Both the position numbers and the translations under genes were made by a program. Shown piece after piece: positions 31,510-42,149 of a stretch of DNA of 64,000 nt. Numbering within the stretch: the stretch's first letter is position 1; every line of letters begins with the position of its first letter. This stretch comes from Ostrinia nubilalis. Its lineage: Eukaryota > Arthropoda > Insecta > Lepidoptera > Crambidae. The stretch spans positions 2,823,001-2,887,000 of the forward strand of contig NC_087097.1 in the NCBI RefSeq assembly GCF_963855985.1, given 5' to 3'. The notes beneath the pieces were generated by a model. It ran no database searches, had not been told where the DNA came from, and worked only from the letters and a program-made list of their open reading frames with translations.

Positions 31510-33002
31510 TCAGAGGTCGTCACAGAAATATTAGTATTAGTATTTCTACTAATAATATCAAAAGTGGAATTTACTTGTTTTGTGTTAATAACACAGTTAA
31601 TATTATAAGCTAACAATGTAGCAAGTTTTAATTTTATGCTTTGAGGCAGGTGTAAAGAGCTGCCTGTCATTATGAACTTATTATTAATAAATTTATTAGT
31701 GTCAAAATAGACAAATTTGTCGCTATGACGAACAGTCAAATTAAATAATAAAGTATTCAGTAAGTGAATACTTTCATTAGTTTCAGAGGAGCCATTTTTA
31801 CAGTATGGCAGGGCACACATAATTATTTTATGAATATTAAGGCTGGCCAGCATGGAAAAATTATGTAGAATATTTTTCCTATTTATATTCTGACTGTTTC
31901 CTAACATTATAATTAAAATAGAATTACTGTGTAATTGTTTACTATTTTTTATGCCATTCATTAATTGACAATAAGATGCGTCTGGCATACAGTTATTTAT
32001 TATTTTACAATCTAATTTTTTATTTAATATGGGGCCATAACCAACTCCTAGCCTATCTGAGAACAACACTACATTGCTTGATTTATGTACATTCAACAGT
32101 CCCGTTTTTGAAGACATTGAAGGCCGCAAGCCGCCATCAGTTTGTTGCTGACTTTGCATTGTTATGTTTGGCAGAGATTTAAAATCCGTAGTAGGATTGC
32201 CTAGATCTAAGAGATTGTTTGCTGCAAGGATATGTTCGTTAATTTGTTCCCTGGCTGAATTATATTTAGCTGTTATGGATGCAAGCGAGTCATGCAAGTT
32301 TGTGATTTCAGCCTGCAACCTTTCAACGTCCAAGTTATGAGTGGACCTACTCTCTACTAGTTTACTGTGGTAAATTTCTAGACTGTCAACCAAATCTAGA
32401 TTCTTTTTCCTTAACAGAATACTTTTGTGAAACTGTTCTTGCCCTTTTATTAATTTTTTTGTTTTAGAAATAAACCTATTAATTTTAACATACTTTTTTA
32501 ATTTATTTCTACTAGAAAAAGTCAATGGCCGACTAACGTTCTCAAATGATTTAGTGTCGCAAGATACATTTAAGTCTGGTAGCACTGCACGTCCACCAGG
32601 ACTCCCAATTAGCTCTTCGTATAAGTTAAGAGTGTGTGTGAACTCCTGCTGCTTTCGTTCCTCTTCGAAGTGCAGTATGGTCTTATTGGCGTCCCTCAGT
32701 TCAGCTTCTAACTCATTGTTGCGCATCAAGGTCTGCTCAAAGATATTGCTGCACTGGTCGAAGGTACTGATTGTATGCAGTAGTTCATCACGGTGCTCGG
32801 TTACCTCCTGGAGACGGACATGCAGTTCTGCCAATTCTTGTTTTAGTTCTGTATTCTTTCTTATTGTATGAGTAATTTCCTCCTCGCTCTCCTCTCTTTC
32901 CCTAATGAGTTGGTTACAGCTTTCTTGACTCTGTTTCAGTTCCTCGAGTGCCCGCCTAAGTTTCAGCTCAATGGCTTGTGCCGCTGCTCTGCGTGTGAGC
33001 AT
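31500..33002 (-). CDS. ORF1 protein of CR1-like LINE: coiled coil plus SGNH-type esterase domain
   Basis: 500 codons from ATG at 33002. Residues ~10-125 are a charged heptad-rich coiled coil (LEELKQSQESCNQLIREREE). A second coiled segment lies at ~215-265. The C-terminal third resembles the esterase domain found in CR1/L2 ORF1 proteins: SNVVLFSDRLG (block I position), SILIIMLGNSQN (the G..N block) and SSLHLPQSIKLKLA (His block). The block I serine context is atypical, so catalysis is uncertain. Such ORF1 proteins bind RNA and form trimers for the LINE particle. The stop overlaps the start of the ORF2 frame. Confidence 0.8.
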   Translation of the reverse strand: MLTRRAAAQAIELKLRRALEELKQSQESCNQLIREREESEEEITHTIRKNTELKQELAELHVRLQEVTEHRDELLHTISTFDQCSNIFEQTLMRNNELEAELRDANKTILHFEEERKQQEFTHTLNLYEELIGSPGGRAVLPDLNVSCDTKSFENVSRPLTFSSRNKLKKYVKINRFISKTKKLIKGQEQFHKSILLRKKNLDLVDSLEIYHSKLVESRSTHNLDVERLQAEITNLHDSLASITAKYNSAREQINEHILAANNLLDLGNPTTDFKSLPNITMQSQQQTDGGLRPSMSSKTGLLNVHKSSNVVLFSDRLGVGYGPILNKKLDCKIINNCMPDASYCQLMNGIKNSKQLHSNSILIIMLGNSQNINRKNILHNFSMLASLNIHKIIMCALPYCKNGSSETNESIHLLNTLLFNLTVRHSDKFVYFDTNKFINNKFIMTGSSLHLPQSIKLKLATLLAYNINCVINTKQVNSTFDIISRNTNTNISVTTSDLN

Positions 33003-33070
33003 GTTGAATGTGGTTTTTGTCTGAAATTATCCAAAGGAAGTGTATAGCGGATATTTATGCAAAAAAGGGG

Positions 33071-33708
33071 GTACGAGTTATAAGTTATTATTTGAATTTT
33101 TAAACTTTATTTCTAATCTAATTCCACATAATTTAACTCTCATGAAATCCTTTTTATAATTATTATTATTATTATTCAAATAAGCAATATTGAATACTTT
33201 ACTCTTTTTTTTTCTGCGGGTAATATTTTTAGTTTTCAACAAGGATTAAAACTATATTTTACTATTAACAATTTACACAATCAAACAAACAAAAGATGTG
33301 TGAGGTGTCAAAAGGTATATTGTTGAGTGTGTTGAGTAAGTTTGTCTGCGGCCAAGGTGTTGTTATCTTCAACTTTACTTCCACTTATTGTCAAGTAAAG
33401 AGAGGCACAACAGAGCCGAATCGTAATGAATTGTGAAGAATCTCACTTTCGTGAGGTTTGTGGAGTGTTTTGTTGTACTGTTTGATTGCAATTTACTTCC
33501 CATAAAGAAAGTGACAAAGCAATGTTAATTGATTGAAAACCACAAAAACATAACCTCCAACAGATTGCAACACTAATTATTTTGAAATGTTAAATTAATA
33601 TTTTAACTATTTACGCCTATAAGTAAACAGTATTTTTGAAAACAGTACTCCCCTGGTTTTAACGGTGGCTCCGGTTAAATTTTGTACGTTGTCGTAGCTG
33701 TCAATTTG
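33071..33708. other. No gene seen; possibly LINE 5' UTR
   Basis: AT-rich sequence between LINE ORF1 and the next element. It may include the LINE 5' UTR, but I see no terminal repeat that fixes the boundary. Confidence 0.35.
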
Positions 33709-34043
33709 GTCACCGATAGAGATTGCAAAATCCGGATTTTTCTTAAATCCGGTTTTCAGGATTTGTGTTACGTACAAATCCGGATTATCCGGATTTTTCG
33801 AATATTGGGTAAATTTTTTAAACCATCAATTTAATTTAAATAAAACATAGTTTTTTTCAAAAAGAGTAAGTATTTGAAGAAAAGCGTTTTATTTTATTAT
33901 CGCGCATGGAATTTATTCCTCTTTTTTTCGGTTTGCGCTACAATCTTTCGAAATTATTTGAACCTTGCATTATTTTTTTCGTTTTAGTACAACTGCATTT
34001 CAGAATAAAAACTTGCTTGTACCTATAAGATATTTTTTTTATT

Positions 34044-34322
34044 CTTCTTCTTGTCGTGTCGACAACAAACCTACACAGCGTCAGCCCAAAACTCCGCCAC
34101 AAGAGTGGCGCTGTCAGTAGCCTTCATTAAATCTTCCTGCTTGCAGTTGTTTGGGCACGCAGGGCACGACATCATGTGCTTCGTCGACTGGGGAACAAAA
34201 CCACACTTGCACTCCAAGTTTGATCCATCCAAGAATCCCCATATGACACCTGAACAGATTGTCCTTACTACGGCAGACCTGTCCGAAGTCTATAAAGATT
34301 TCCAGGTAGGCCAGGGGAGCTC
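34044..34322 (-). mobile_element. LINE ORF2 C-terminus and (GAA)n tail, TSD ATTTTTTTTATT
   Basis: Minus strand encodes CKCGFVPQSTKHMMSCPACP followed by EDLMKATDSATLVAEFWADA and a stop, then a short 3' UTR and GAAGAAGAA tail. The 12-base sequence ATTTTTTTTATT lies at both borders (34032-34043, 34323-34334). The cysteine/histidine cluster is the usual C-terminal zinc-like motif of LINE ORF2. 279 bases of a 5'-truncated insertion. Confidence 0.75.
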
Positions 34323-34394
34323 ATTTTTTTTATTGTAATTTTATTTTACACTTTTAAGTTGTATTTCAATCTCAGGGCCCTGGTTATTATTTAC

Positions 34395-34740
34395 GACCAA
34401 AGTGCTCGGGAAGACGAATCCAACGAACTCAAACTCTATAAGTTTCTGCCATTTCGGTTAGGAGTTCCTATGGCCACCTCCTGACTTCATCATCAGGACC
34501 CTGAACATCATCTAGCACTTAAGTGCTTGAAAAGACAAATCCAACAAACCCAAATTCGATGAGTTTCCACCGTTTCGTTTAGGAGTTCCTATGGCCACCT
34601 CCCGAATCCATCATCAGGACCCTGGGCATCATCTAGCACTAAAGTGCTCGAAAAGACAAATCCAACGAGCCCAAGTTCGATGCGATTCCGCCGTTTCGTT
34701 TAAGAGTTCCTATGGTCACCTCTTGACCTCATCATCAACC
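34395..34740 (+). repeat. Tandem repeat, ~121-bp unit, about 2.8 copies
   Basis: AAGTGCTCGGGAAGACGAAT..GAGTTCCTATGGCCACCTCC..TCATCATCAGGACCCTG recurs at about 34400, 34521 and 34642, with a handful of substitutions per copy. It lies inside the hAT element. Confidence 0.85.
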
Positions 34741-34936
34741 CAGCTAAATGGTCGGCGGTGTAGCCAACAACCTGTTTAGAACTCTTTTAAGGATTTCTCC
34801 ACAATCACCCCCATTCTCATACAATGACATTTCGAGATGAATTAATGTAAGCAAATCGGATCCGCTGGGTGAACTTGATGGGCGAGGTTGAAGAGTTATG
34901 TTAAGTATATTAAGTTAAGTAGAGAACTTACACTTG

Positions 34937-35669
34937 GCCTGCAGATGAATATGGAGAAAACAAAGCTTATGTCCAATGTCCATGTTGCGCCCTACCCAGT
35001 TTCGGTTGGGAGCTCCGTTCTCGAGATTGTTGACAAGTATGTCTGTCTACCTCGGACAAACGATTCAGCTGGGTAGGTCCAATTTCGAGAAAGAGGTCAA
35101 TCGTCATATCCAACTCGGCTGGGCAGCGTTTGGCAACGTGACGCAACATCTTTTCGTCCAAAATACCTCAGTGCCTGAAGACTAAGGTCTACAACCAATG
35201 TGTGTTACCATACCAGTGATGACTTATGGTTCGGAAACGTGGCCTCTCACTATAGGCCTTATACAAAAGCTCAAATTGCACAGCGTGCTATGGAGAGGGC
35301 TATGCTCGGTGTTTCTACGAGATCGAATCAGAAATGAGGAGATCCGTAAACGAACTAAAGTCGCTGATATACTAGCTCGACGGATACAAGCTGAAGTGGC
35401 AATGGGCAGGGGACATAGTACGCAGAACTGACGGCCGATGGGGCAGCAAGGTTCTGGAGTGACATGTAATAAATAATTTGAATTTGCTTTTGGAGTGGAG
35501 GCCGCGTACCGGAAAACGCAGCGTGGGACGTCCATCCACAAGGTGGACCGATAACATCATAAAGGTAGTAGGAAGGCGCTAGACGCAGGTTGCTACCAAC
35601 CAGGCAACATGGAAAGCATTGGGGTTTATGTTTAGCAGTGGACGTCCTATGGCTGAGATGATGATGATG
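34937..35669 (+). mobile_element. 5'-truncated RTE LINE, TSD ACTTACACTTG
   Basis: ACTTACACTTG borders the piece at 34926-34936 and 35670-35680. It encodes broken C-terminal RTE sequence: MNMEKTKLMSN, GRSNFEKEVNRHIQLGWAAF, MTYGSETWPLT, LRDRIRNEEIRKRTKVADIL, with at least three frameshifts. It ends in the RTE 3' region GTGGACGTCCTATGGCTGAG with a GATGATGATGA tail. A 29-bp micro-insertion sits at 35462-35490. Confidence 0.85.
35462..35490 (+). mobile_element. 29-bp LINE-tail micro-insertion, TSD TGGAGTG
   Basis: ACATGTAATAAATAATTTGA..ATTTGCTTT interrupts the RTE sequence and is flanked by TGGAGTG on both sides (35455-35461, 35491-35497). It resembles the extreme 3' end of the CR1-like LINE tails in this window (AATAAAT..TTTGATTTTG). 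Confidence 0.6.
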
Positions 35670-36437
35670 ACTTACACTTGCAAGGGATATTTACCGATTT
35701 AGCTGCTCTTTAAAACTCAGCGATATGGTGTTTCAGAATCAGCGTCTCGTATAAAACTCACCGGCCGACTAGCGAATTCACTTACGCATGCGGCATGACG
35801 CGTCATTGTGCAGGTACAGTGCAGATGTGAGTGTTGTGCGACGAAGTGCGGGTGCGTTCAATCAAAACTTCGCTTGTTTTGCATCCATGTTGCATTCAAT
35901 AGATATTTTGGTTTATGATTTTATGATAAAATTTTTGGGGTAAAAATATTCGAAAAAACCGGATTTCAAAGTCAAAATCCGGATTTTTTTTATAGCCTCA
36001 AAATCCGGATTTTTCAGATATTTTCGAATTTCGAATAATCCGGATTGCAATCTCTAGTCACCGATTTTATCTCCTTATAACTATGTGTTTACACAAAGTC
36101 CAGTTTTGCAAACACTTGTACACGATATTTACACATTTATATCACTAATTAAGTGTATTTTGATACATTATTACGGCTATTTATGTAATTAACTTAAAAT
36201 TAATCTAACAGCTGATCTATGTACGTCTGACAGGCAGGGCTGCCAGAATAAAATGTTTCTATCCTCCATTCAACATTTTGTTACAAAAAGATTTTTGTAG
36301 TAAATCAGCTTTTTTTTATTAATCATTTCAAAAGGTTGAACAAAATAACATTCAACATTAGTAAATCATTATAAGCTTGCCTCTATCTTTAACGGGTTGT
36401 CTGAAAAAAAGTCACTATAAAGGAATTGTGCCATTTC

Positions 36438-36585
36438 GTTCGTTCGTTCGTTCGTTTCAGCCAATTGACGTCCACTGCTGGACAAAGGCCTCCCCCAAGG
36501 TTTTCCATAATGAACGGTTCTGCGCTGCCCGCATCCTAGAAGACGTAGCGTGGGCAGGCCTCCTACTAGGTGGACCGACGATCTG
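36438..36585 (-). mobile_element. RTE 3' end with inverted 5' segment (twin priming), TSD GTGCCATTTC
   Basis: GTGCCATTTC lies at 36428-36437 and 36586-36595. From 36438 to about 36536 the sequence is a minus-strand RTE end with a (CGTTCGTT)n tail. From about 36537 to 36585 it switches to plus-strand RTE (AGAAGACGTAGCGTGGGCAG..GGTGGACCGACGATCT). That head-to-head order inside one TSD is the signature of twin-primed reverse transcription. Confidence 0.75.
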
Positions 36586-36889
36586 GTGCCATTTCATTTG
36601 TGTATTTTTTTTTGTTGTCTTGTGTGATATGATACAATAAATTGTATATTTAATATGTACAAAAAGTTTCCATCACTTTGAACTTGCAGTAGGTACAATA
36701 AAACAGAATGGTTCTAACATTTGACAGCGGATCTCCAAGGAATGTATTAGAACAAAGAGGAGCATTAAACGAGCAATCGCGCTTCAAGCCGCTGAGCTGC
36801 ACCTGACCTGAAGATATCACACGCTTTCATATGGAGCGATAGCAAACAAATTGAAATTATATTTAGAATTATCTTCAAAATTGTATAAT

Positions 36890-37030
36890 GGCCTCTCCTC
36901 TTCAATGCGAGAGTGAATAGGCATTATTTTACTGGGCAAGTATGATGTACCTACCTACCAACTATTAGACAATTATCTCACTCAACATCAGATGTGATTG
37001 TAGTCAAATATCTGCCCTGTTCTACATAAA
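36890..37030 (+). mobile_element. 3' end of LINE (RVNRH..type)
   Basis: CTTCAATGCGAGAGTGAATAGGC..CTGGGCAAGTATGATG..CATCAGATGTGATTGTAGTCAA..TATCTGCCCTGTTCTAC matches the fragments at 1.8 kb and 46.9/47.7 kb. Confidence 0.55.
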
Positions 37031-37039
37031 AACTTAGAA

Positions 37040-37960
37040 TTAAAAAGAAAACAGTATTTTATTACAAAAAGTTATTGGAAATTGTTAAAATTTGTCAAAC
37101 AAAGTTTGACAGTGACAAAGAAAAAGTGTTATAAATAAAAATGTCTGTAATTCAAAAGTTTAAGTGTAAGTAGATACTTTACGTACGTGGTAAAGCAAGC
37201 ATTGAATTACTTTAATTATTTCTAATATTAAATTATTTCATTTTTTTTTTAAACTGACCATCTTTCAGTCCTAGGTATGTGCACGTGCCGTCTTTATGTA
37301 TAAAACCGCCGCATATCGATTTAATTAAAAAGTTTTGCCAATTCAGTTAACAATTCCAATGTCAAACGCCATAATAACCTTAGAAGGAATAACAAAGAGC
37401 CGTCCCTTATTTTGAGCGTCATTATTAACTTTGCCAACAATCAGACCCGCGAGTACCATGTGACCAAAAAGTTGGTATATCACAAATTTTCTACAATAAT
37501 ATGTATTCACCTTAGTTCTTAATTGGTAGCCAAAAGGTCCAAAATTGAATGGACCAAAAACAACTGGTTTTCTCATTCGACCAAAAAGTTGGTACAACAG
37601 AACACTTCACCAAACGGAAATGTGTCCAATTTAGGTAACCGGCCCCAATGGACGGTATATTCTGTCAGATACGAAATGCCTTGACAAATTGTTTCTTATT
37701 TTTTGAGCGATAGGGTTGATAATTCATCTTGACAAGGACCCCGAATTTCGTAGTTGTTAGCATAACCGAGATGAAAGAGGTTTACAGGGTAAATAGGAGA
37801 TTTCAATGTTTTAGGCAGTGATAGCATTTTATTATCTAATTAAGTGTGAATCAGTGGAGTTTGGAAATGAAAAGTGATTTTAGCTAAGATGGCGAGATCG
37901 ATTTTGGGACCGGGTATTTTGAGACTGAATGTCATTCATTTAAGTTTCAAAGTATTTTTT
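37040..37960. other. No gene seen
   Basis: Contains repeated short phrases ACCAAAAAGTTGGTA (about 37466 and 37579), but no supportable frame or TIR pair. Frames here are short and domain-free. Confidence 0.3.
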
Positions 37961-38029
37961 AGAGCACCCTACCAAAGTTTCGTCACAATCTGGTCAATGA
38001 TTTTCGAATTATAGTTATGCGGAAACGAA

Positions 38030-38345
38030 GCAGTTCCGGCTCGTGGTCGCCACTCAAGAACTTTCCTGCCCCAGCGGCCGTCAGCTCTACGAGCTATGTG
38101 CTCCGCCCACTGCCACTTGATTTTAGCGATTCTGCGGGCTATGTCGGTCACTCTGGTTCTCCTACAGATCTCCTCAGTTCTGATTCGATCACGCAGGGAA
38201 ACTCCGAGCATAGCACGCTCCATCGCCCTTTGGGTGACCTTGAGCCTTCTTATGAGGCCCATAGTAAGCGACCACGTCTCAGATCCGTATACCATCACTG
38301 GCAACACACACTGGTCAAAGACTTTTGACTTGAGACACTGCGGTC
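38030..38345 (-). pseudogene. RTE LINE ORF2 C-terminal fragment
   Basis: Minus-strand RTE sequence: QCLKSKVFDQCVLPVM, VYGSETWSLTMGLIRRLKVT, QRAMERAMLGVSLRDRIRTE, RIAKIKWQWAEHIARRADGR. It stops near 38030 before the 3' UTR. The frame is intact over about 100 codons, so this copy is less decayed than 18.2 kb or 35 kb. Confidence 0.85.
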
Positions 38346-38349
38346 CAAA

Positions 38350-39415
38350 GATTTATTTATTATTATTTACTGTTTTGCTGTCGGTCCAAGTGTCGGGCGT
38401 CATTAGTCGTATTGTGCGCAACGAACGCGATCGACATCTCAACCCTACGTCTTATACTCGTAACTTTATGGTGATACAGGTGTGGGTGTTCCGATATTAG
38501 GTCTACTGAAAAGATACATAAACATTGATTGTTATGAGCACTTTTTGCACGTGAAATGCGTATGAAACTAATTTTGAACTTGAAAAAATCGATTGCCTCA
38601 GTTAACTTATCATTAGTTAACTATTCACGTATCTATATTCCAACAGAGTAATTTCTACTTTAAATTTTCTCGTCCAAATACGTGGGGCACATGGGGTGCT
38701 GAGCCTAACTATGGAAAAGGGTAGATCTTTATCACCAAAAGTGAAAAGCCCATCGCTTTGTATTGATTATCCACGTCAAAATTCATGATAAATCTTCGCT
38801 CGAAAATTTCCGCATGCGAATTCCATGTTTTTGTGGTCAAGATAATTTTCAATTCAATTTTGATAATAGGAAACGTGCTCAATAATAAAAAAGTATTGAA
38901 TTAGGTAAGGTAAAAAATGACAAACTTTTCATTAAAAGTATTATTTAGAGGTCTCAGAAATAGTGCCCTATGTAGAATCATGTTTTTATCCCACAAGACC
39001 TTTCGTCTTTTTCAGGTCTCTCATCAAATCACTTCTACGAGTATTTACTCAGCTCTTTGTCTATTGTTTATTCATAACAACAGCAGTGTTTTTATCTTAT
39101 TTCCTAAACAAGCCGACTTATCTAAGAAGACAGTCCCAGCGCGCATTAACTGGGGCTATTAACCAACTTAATAAGGAGGGCGACAAATAAACAAGGCAAG
39201 CAATCAGATCGGAGAGAATTGCCGCGTTTTGGGAGTATTTTTAAGGCTGAGATTGTGTGGTATACCCGTAGGTATGTCTTTTGCAATTTACTCTGGGTGG
39301 GAATAAATTATTTTGTAAAACAGAGGTTGTATTCGATGGCAGGTACTTTAGCTACACGGTTCACATGAATAATAATGGTTCTGTTCTGAGACAATGCTCC
39401 ACAGACGAATTAATT
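38350..39415. other. No gene seen
   Basis: Overlapping short plus-strand frames at 38917-39190 have no recognisable domain. No clear repeats. Confidence 0.3.
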
Positions 39416-39419
39416 GTAG

Positions 39420-39655
39420 GTAAATGACGTCCACTACTGGACAAAGGCCTCCCCCAAGGCTTTCTACAACGATCGGTTCTGCGCTGCCCGCATCCAGGTA
39501 CTTCCTACAAACTTCAACAGATCGTAGATCGACCTAGTGGCAGGCCTACCCACACTACATCTTCCGGCCTGTGGTCGCCATTCGAGAACTTTTCTGCTCT
39601 AACGACCATCAGCTCTACGAGCTGTACCCTACGTACTGCCGCTTGAGCTTATACA
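39420..39655 (-). mobile_element. RTE LINE 3' end, degenerate
   Basis: Minus-strand RTE 3' region: inverse of CAGTAGTGGACGTCATTT, CCTTGGGGGAGGCCTTTGTC, GATGCGGGCAGCGCAGAACC, and the GATCTACGATCTGTTGAAG area, ending near the inverse of ..CGTAGAGCTGATGG. No CGTT/GATG tail is left. Confidence 0.75.
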
Positions 39656-39659
39656 GGCT

Positions 39660-40204
39660 ATCTTGGGTATATTTATGACTAATCAATTGACTGGTAAAGC
39701 AATACAGAATCGCAAGGGAGAATCAAATTTTTAGAGCATATAAAATAATTGGTTGTGTCAACTACACACCCTCACCATATCAATTAGTCTTTTCCAAGTA
39801 CCATTTTTTTCCGAAAAATTACAATCTCTCAGATAAGTAAGCGTTTGGTTACGCTCACACCTTCTTATAAGCTTCTTTTGATAACTTACACGTGTCCGAT
39901 AAGTGATTAGACTTAGACGCGCTAAATATTAAAAGTTCGTATACACGCAAATCCTTTATGAAGTTTAGAGAGAACACGCATGGAGTGAGCGCTCACACTC
40001 GTTTAGATTTAAGTATAGCGACACTGCTGTGACAGTCACAAGGCATAGAAAAAACGTAATTTTGAAAGTGATTTAAATAACAATTGCTTACTATTTGCTT
40101 CGGTAGAAAATTACTAAATAGATTTGGAATAAACCAGCCAAGATGGCGAAGAAGTGGCTTTTACAGATCCACCTTAAATTCCTTTTGAAACTTTTCCTTA
40201 TCTA
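39660..40204. other. No gene seen
   Basis: AT-rich, no supportable feature. Confidence 0.3.
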
Positions 40205-40206
40205 TA

Positions 40207-41299
40207 CAGTGTGAGTCACGTTAAAGTGTACATATGAAAATAGATGAAACTAGATCTATTTTTATCGACAAAAAAGAGGTCAAAAATTTTTTGAGATTTT
40301 TTTTTAAATTTTTTATAGAATTTTTTTTTTCCAATTACTTATTGTAAAGAAAACGTAATAACTTTTAAACTAAGCGGTATATCCTGATAAAATAAAAACA
40401 ATAATAATGCTAAATAACAGGCGATACTAAAAAAATACATAAAATACACAAAAAAGGCCAACAAATAATAAAAAATGATACTTTTTGAAAAAAAATCTGC
40501 TTAAAAATTCGTGTTTTTTTGGTTATTTGATAAATTTCTCCAAAAAATGCCCCTATAACCGGTGGTTTTTATTACTTTGTACTATTTTCTATCGTATTAC
40601 CTTCGTAAAACCAAAAATCGCATGTCTCTATCCCTATCACAACGTTTGCAATGATCGTTTGAACTAAGCCTCTCCGGGCGCGCCATTCAACGCTTCGTTA
40701 ACAACAAAACTGAAAATGGCTCTAGATTTGTAATTTTGATAAAGACAAGTTAGATTTCAAATAAAAACAAAAGATTTCGAAGTAAAATAAGCATTTTAGT
40801 TAAAAATAAAATTGCCTCTACCTGTAGCGGAGAATAATTTTGTGGCAGGCCTTTGTTCAAACGATCATTGCAAACGTTGTGATAGGGATAGAGACATGCG
40901 ATTTTTGGTTTTACGAAGGTAATACGATAGAAAATAGTACAAAGTAATAAAAACCACCGGTTATAGGGGCATTTTTTGGAGAAATTTATCAAATAACCAA
41001 AAAAACACGAATTTTTAAGCAGATTTTTTTCAAAAAGTATCATTTTTTATTATTTGTTGGCCTTTTTTGTGTATTTTATGTATTTTTTTAGTATCGCCTG
41101 TTATTTAGCATTATTACTGTTTTTATTTTATCAGGATATACTGCTTAGTTTAAAAGTTATTACGTTTTCTTTACAATAAGTAATTGGAAGAAAAAAAATT
41201 TAAAAAAAATCACAAAAATTTTTTGACCTCTTTTTTGTCGATAAAAATAGGTCTAGTTTCATCTATTTCCATATGTACACTTTAACGTGACTCACACTG
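40207..41299. mobile_element. Large foldback MITE with ~455-bp inverted arms, TSD TA(TA)
   Basis: CAGTGTGAGTCACGTTAAAG at the left is mirrored exactly at the right end, and the arms (40207-40664, 40855-41299) stay near identical through poly-T tracts to a ~190-base loop. TA (or TATA) flanks both ends. The twin reading frames at 40485-40667 and 40750-41043 are mirror images of the same arm and not genes. The TA target suggests Tc1/mariner mobilisation. Confidence 0.85.
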
Positions 41300-41378
41300 T
41301 ATAGTTGATGTAAAATAGTCCATGATTAATCGACCTCAAATTAATAAAATATGTTTTCTTCTACTACATTATCATCTA

Positions 41379-41677
41379 AAGCCCGGTCGAGCTAACTGCG
41401 CACCTAGCTGGAATGTGATTCTCCCTCGCACTCGTTCGCACACCTGTCTCGTTCGCCCCACCAATTTTTGATCGAGGGAACCGCGGGGTGCGGGGAGTTT
41501 GATCCGAGCAATCCGAGTTGTAGTAATGCGTGCACTCATTAATAATTAGCGTGTACCGACAGCACTTAATCATTAGCGGAAGAATGGTGGGGCGCGTCTT
41601 CGTGGATCAAACGATCTATACCAGAGCGTCGATGTGACGTCACGGCTACCGGGTGCGCAGTTAACTCGAACGGGCTG
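41379..41677. mobile_element. TA-target MITE (AAGCCCGGTCGAGCTAACTG)
   Basis: AAGCCCGGTCGAGCTAACTG..CGCACC is mirrored by GGTGCGCAGTTAACTCGAAC..GGGCTG, with TA on both sides (41377-41378, 41678-41679). 299 bases, and GC-richer than its surroundings. The terminal AAGCCCGGTC is shared with the element at 44603-44812, so they may be related families. Confidence 0.7.
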
Positions 41678-41699
41678 TAGGTTATATTCAGATTATCTT

Positions 41700-42145
41700 T
41701 AACTAATTGTAATGTGAAATCGGGACAATTATTATTCAATCTGCTGACGACCCTCCGATTTGGGCGTGAATCTATACGAGATAACATGTCTCGACAGGCT
41801 TACGATTATTCCGGGTTTTATGCGGTCATAATCCTCAAACCATATTCAAATTCCATTTCGAGGTTGAGAAACAGCAAGTATTCAATTCTTAGAATATGGA
41901 AAACGATTATAAAGGAATAAACAATATTTACGGCTTGTTTACCTAAAATTCAGTTGCTTTATAACTTAATATTGATTGAGCTGCCAGAGATTCTCAACTT
42001 AAGTTTAGTCAATCACTTTAAATATTCTAGCAATTTTAAGGACTTCTTGAAATTTAAATCATCGAAAAAAATCGAAAAAGCAAAGTAAAAAAAAACTGTC
42101 TCCCCTTGAACCCATCCAAATACTCGTAATCGAAACTTTTTAAGA
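41700..42145. other. No gene seen
   Basis: No supportable feature. Confidence 0.3.
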
Positions 42146-42149
42146 CTTA

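Larger units (their letters stand above)
26175..33070 (-). mobile_element. CR1-like LINE, near full length, split by a piggyBac-like element
   Basis: In minus-strand order: ORF1 (33002-31500), ORF2 endonuclease part (31509-30768), an insertion (28521-30763), and ORF2 reverse transcriptase part (28520-26362). Next come the 3' UTR with GAGTTTCTTGCGCTGCTTCT..CAGCACTGGCCCATTTATTG and a short (ATGAGTTTTA)n tail near 26200. Removing the insertion and one TTAA rejoins ORF2 in frame. The 5' boundary is uncertain because no TSD was found. Gene order, the SGNH-like ORF1 and the 3' tail support a CR1/L2-type LINE. Confidence 0.85.
33717..36056. mobile_element. hAT-type element, TSD GTCACCGA, filled with LINE pieces
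   Basis: GTCACCGA stands at 33709-33716 and 36057-36064. The ends read TAGAGATTGCAAAATCCGGA and (inverse of right) TAGAGATTGCAATCCGGATT. Subterminal AATCCGGATT repeats are dense on both sides (33730-33800, 35950-36045). An 8-bp TSD and TAGAGATTGC ends place it in hAT. The interior holds a LINE 3' end, a 121-bp tandem repeat and an RTE insertion. No hAT transposase is visible, so it is non-autonomous. Confidence 0.85.

Noticed and set aside
38096..38500. 134-codon plus-strand frame
   Set aside because: It is antisense to the RTE ORF2 fragment at 38030-38345, which has clear protein motifs.
40485..41043. Two similar short proteins on opposite strands
   Set aside because: They are mirror translations of the two arms of one foldback MITE with poly-T and poly-A tracts.
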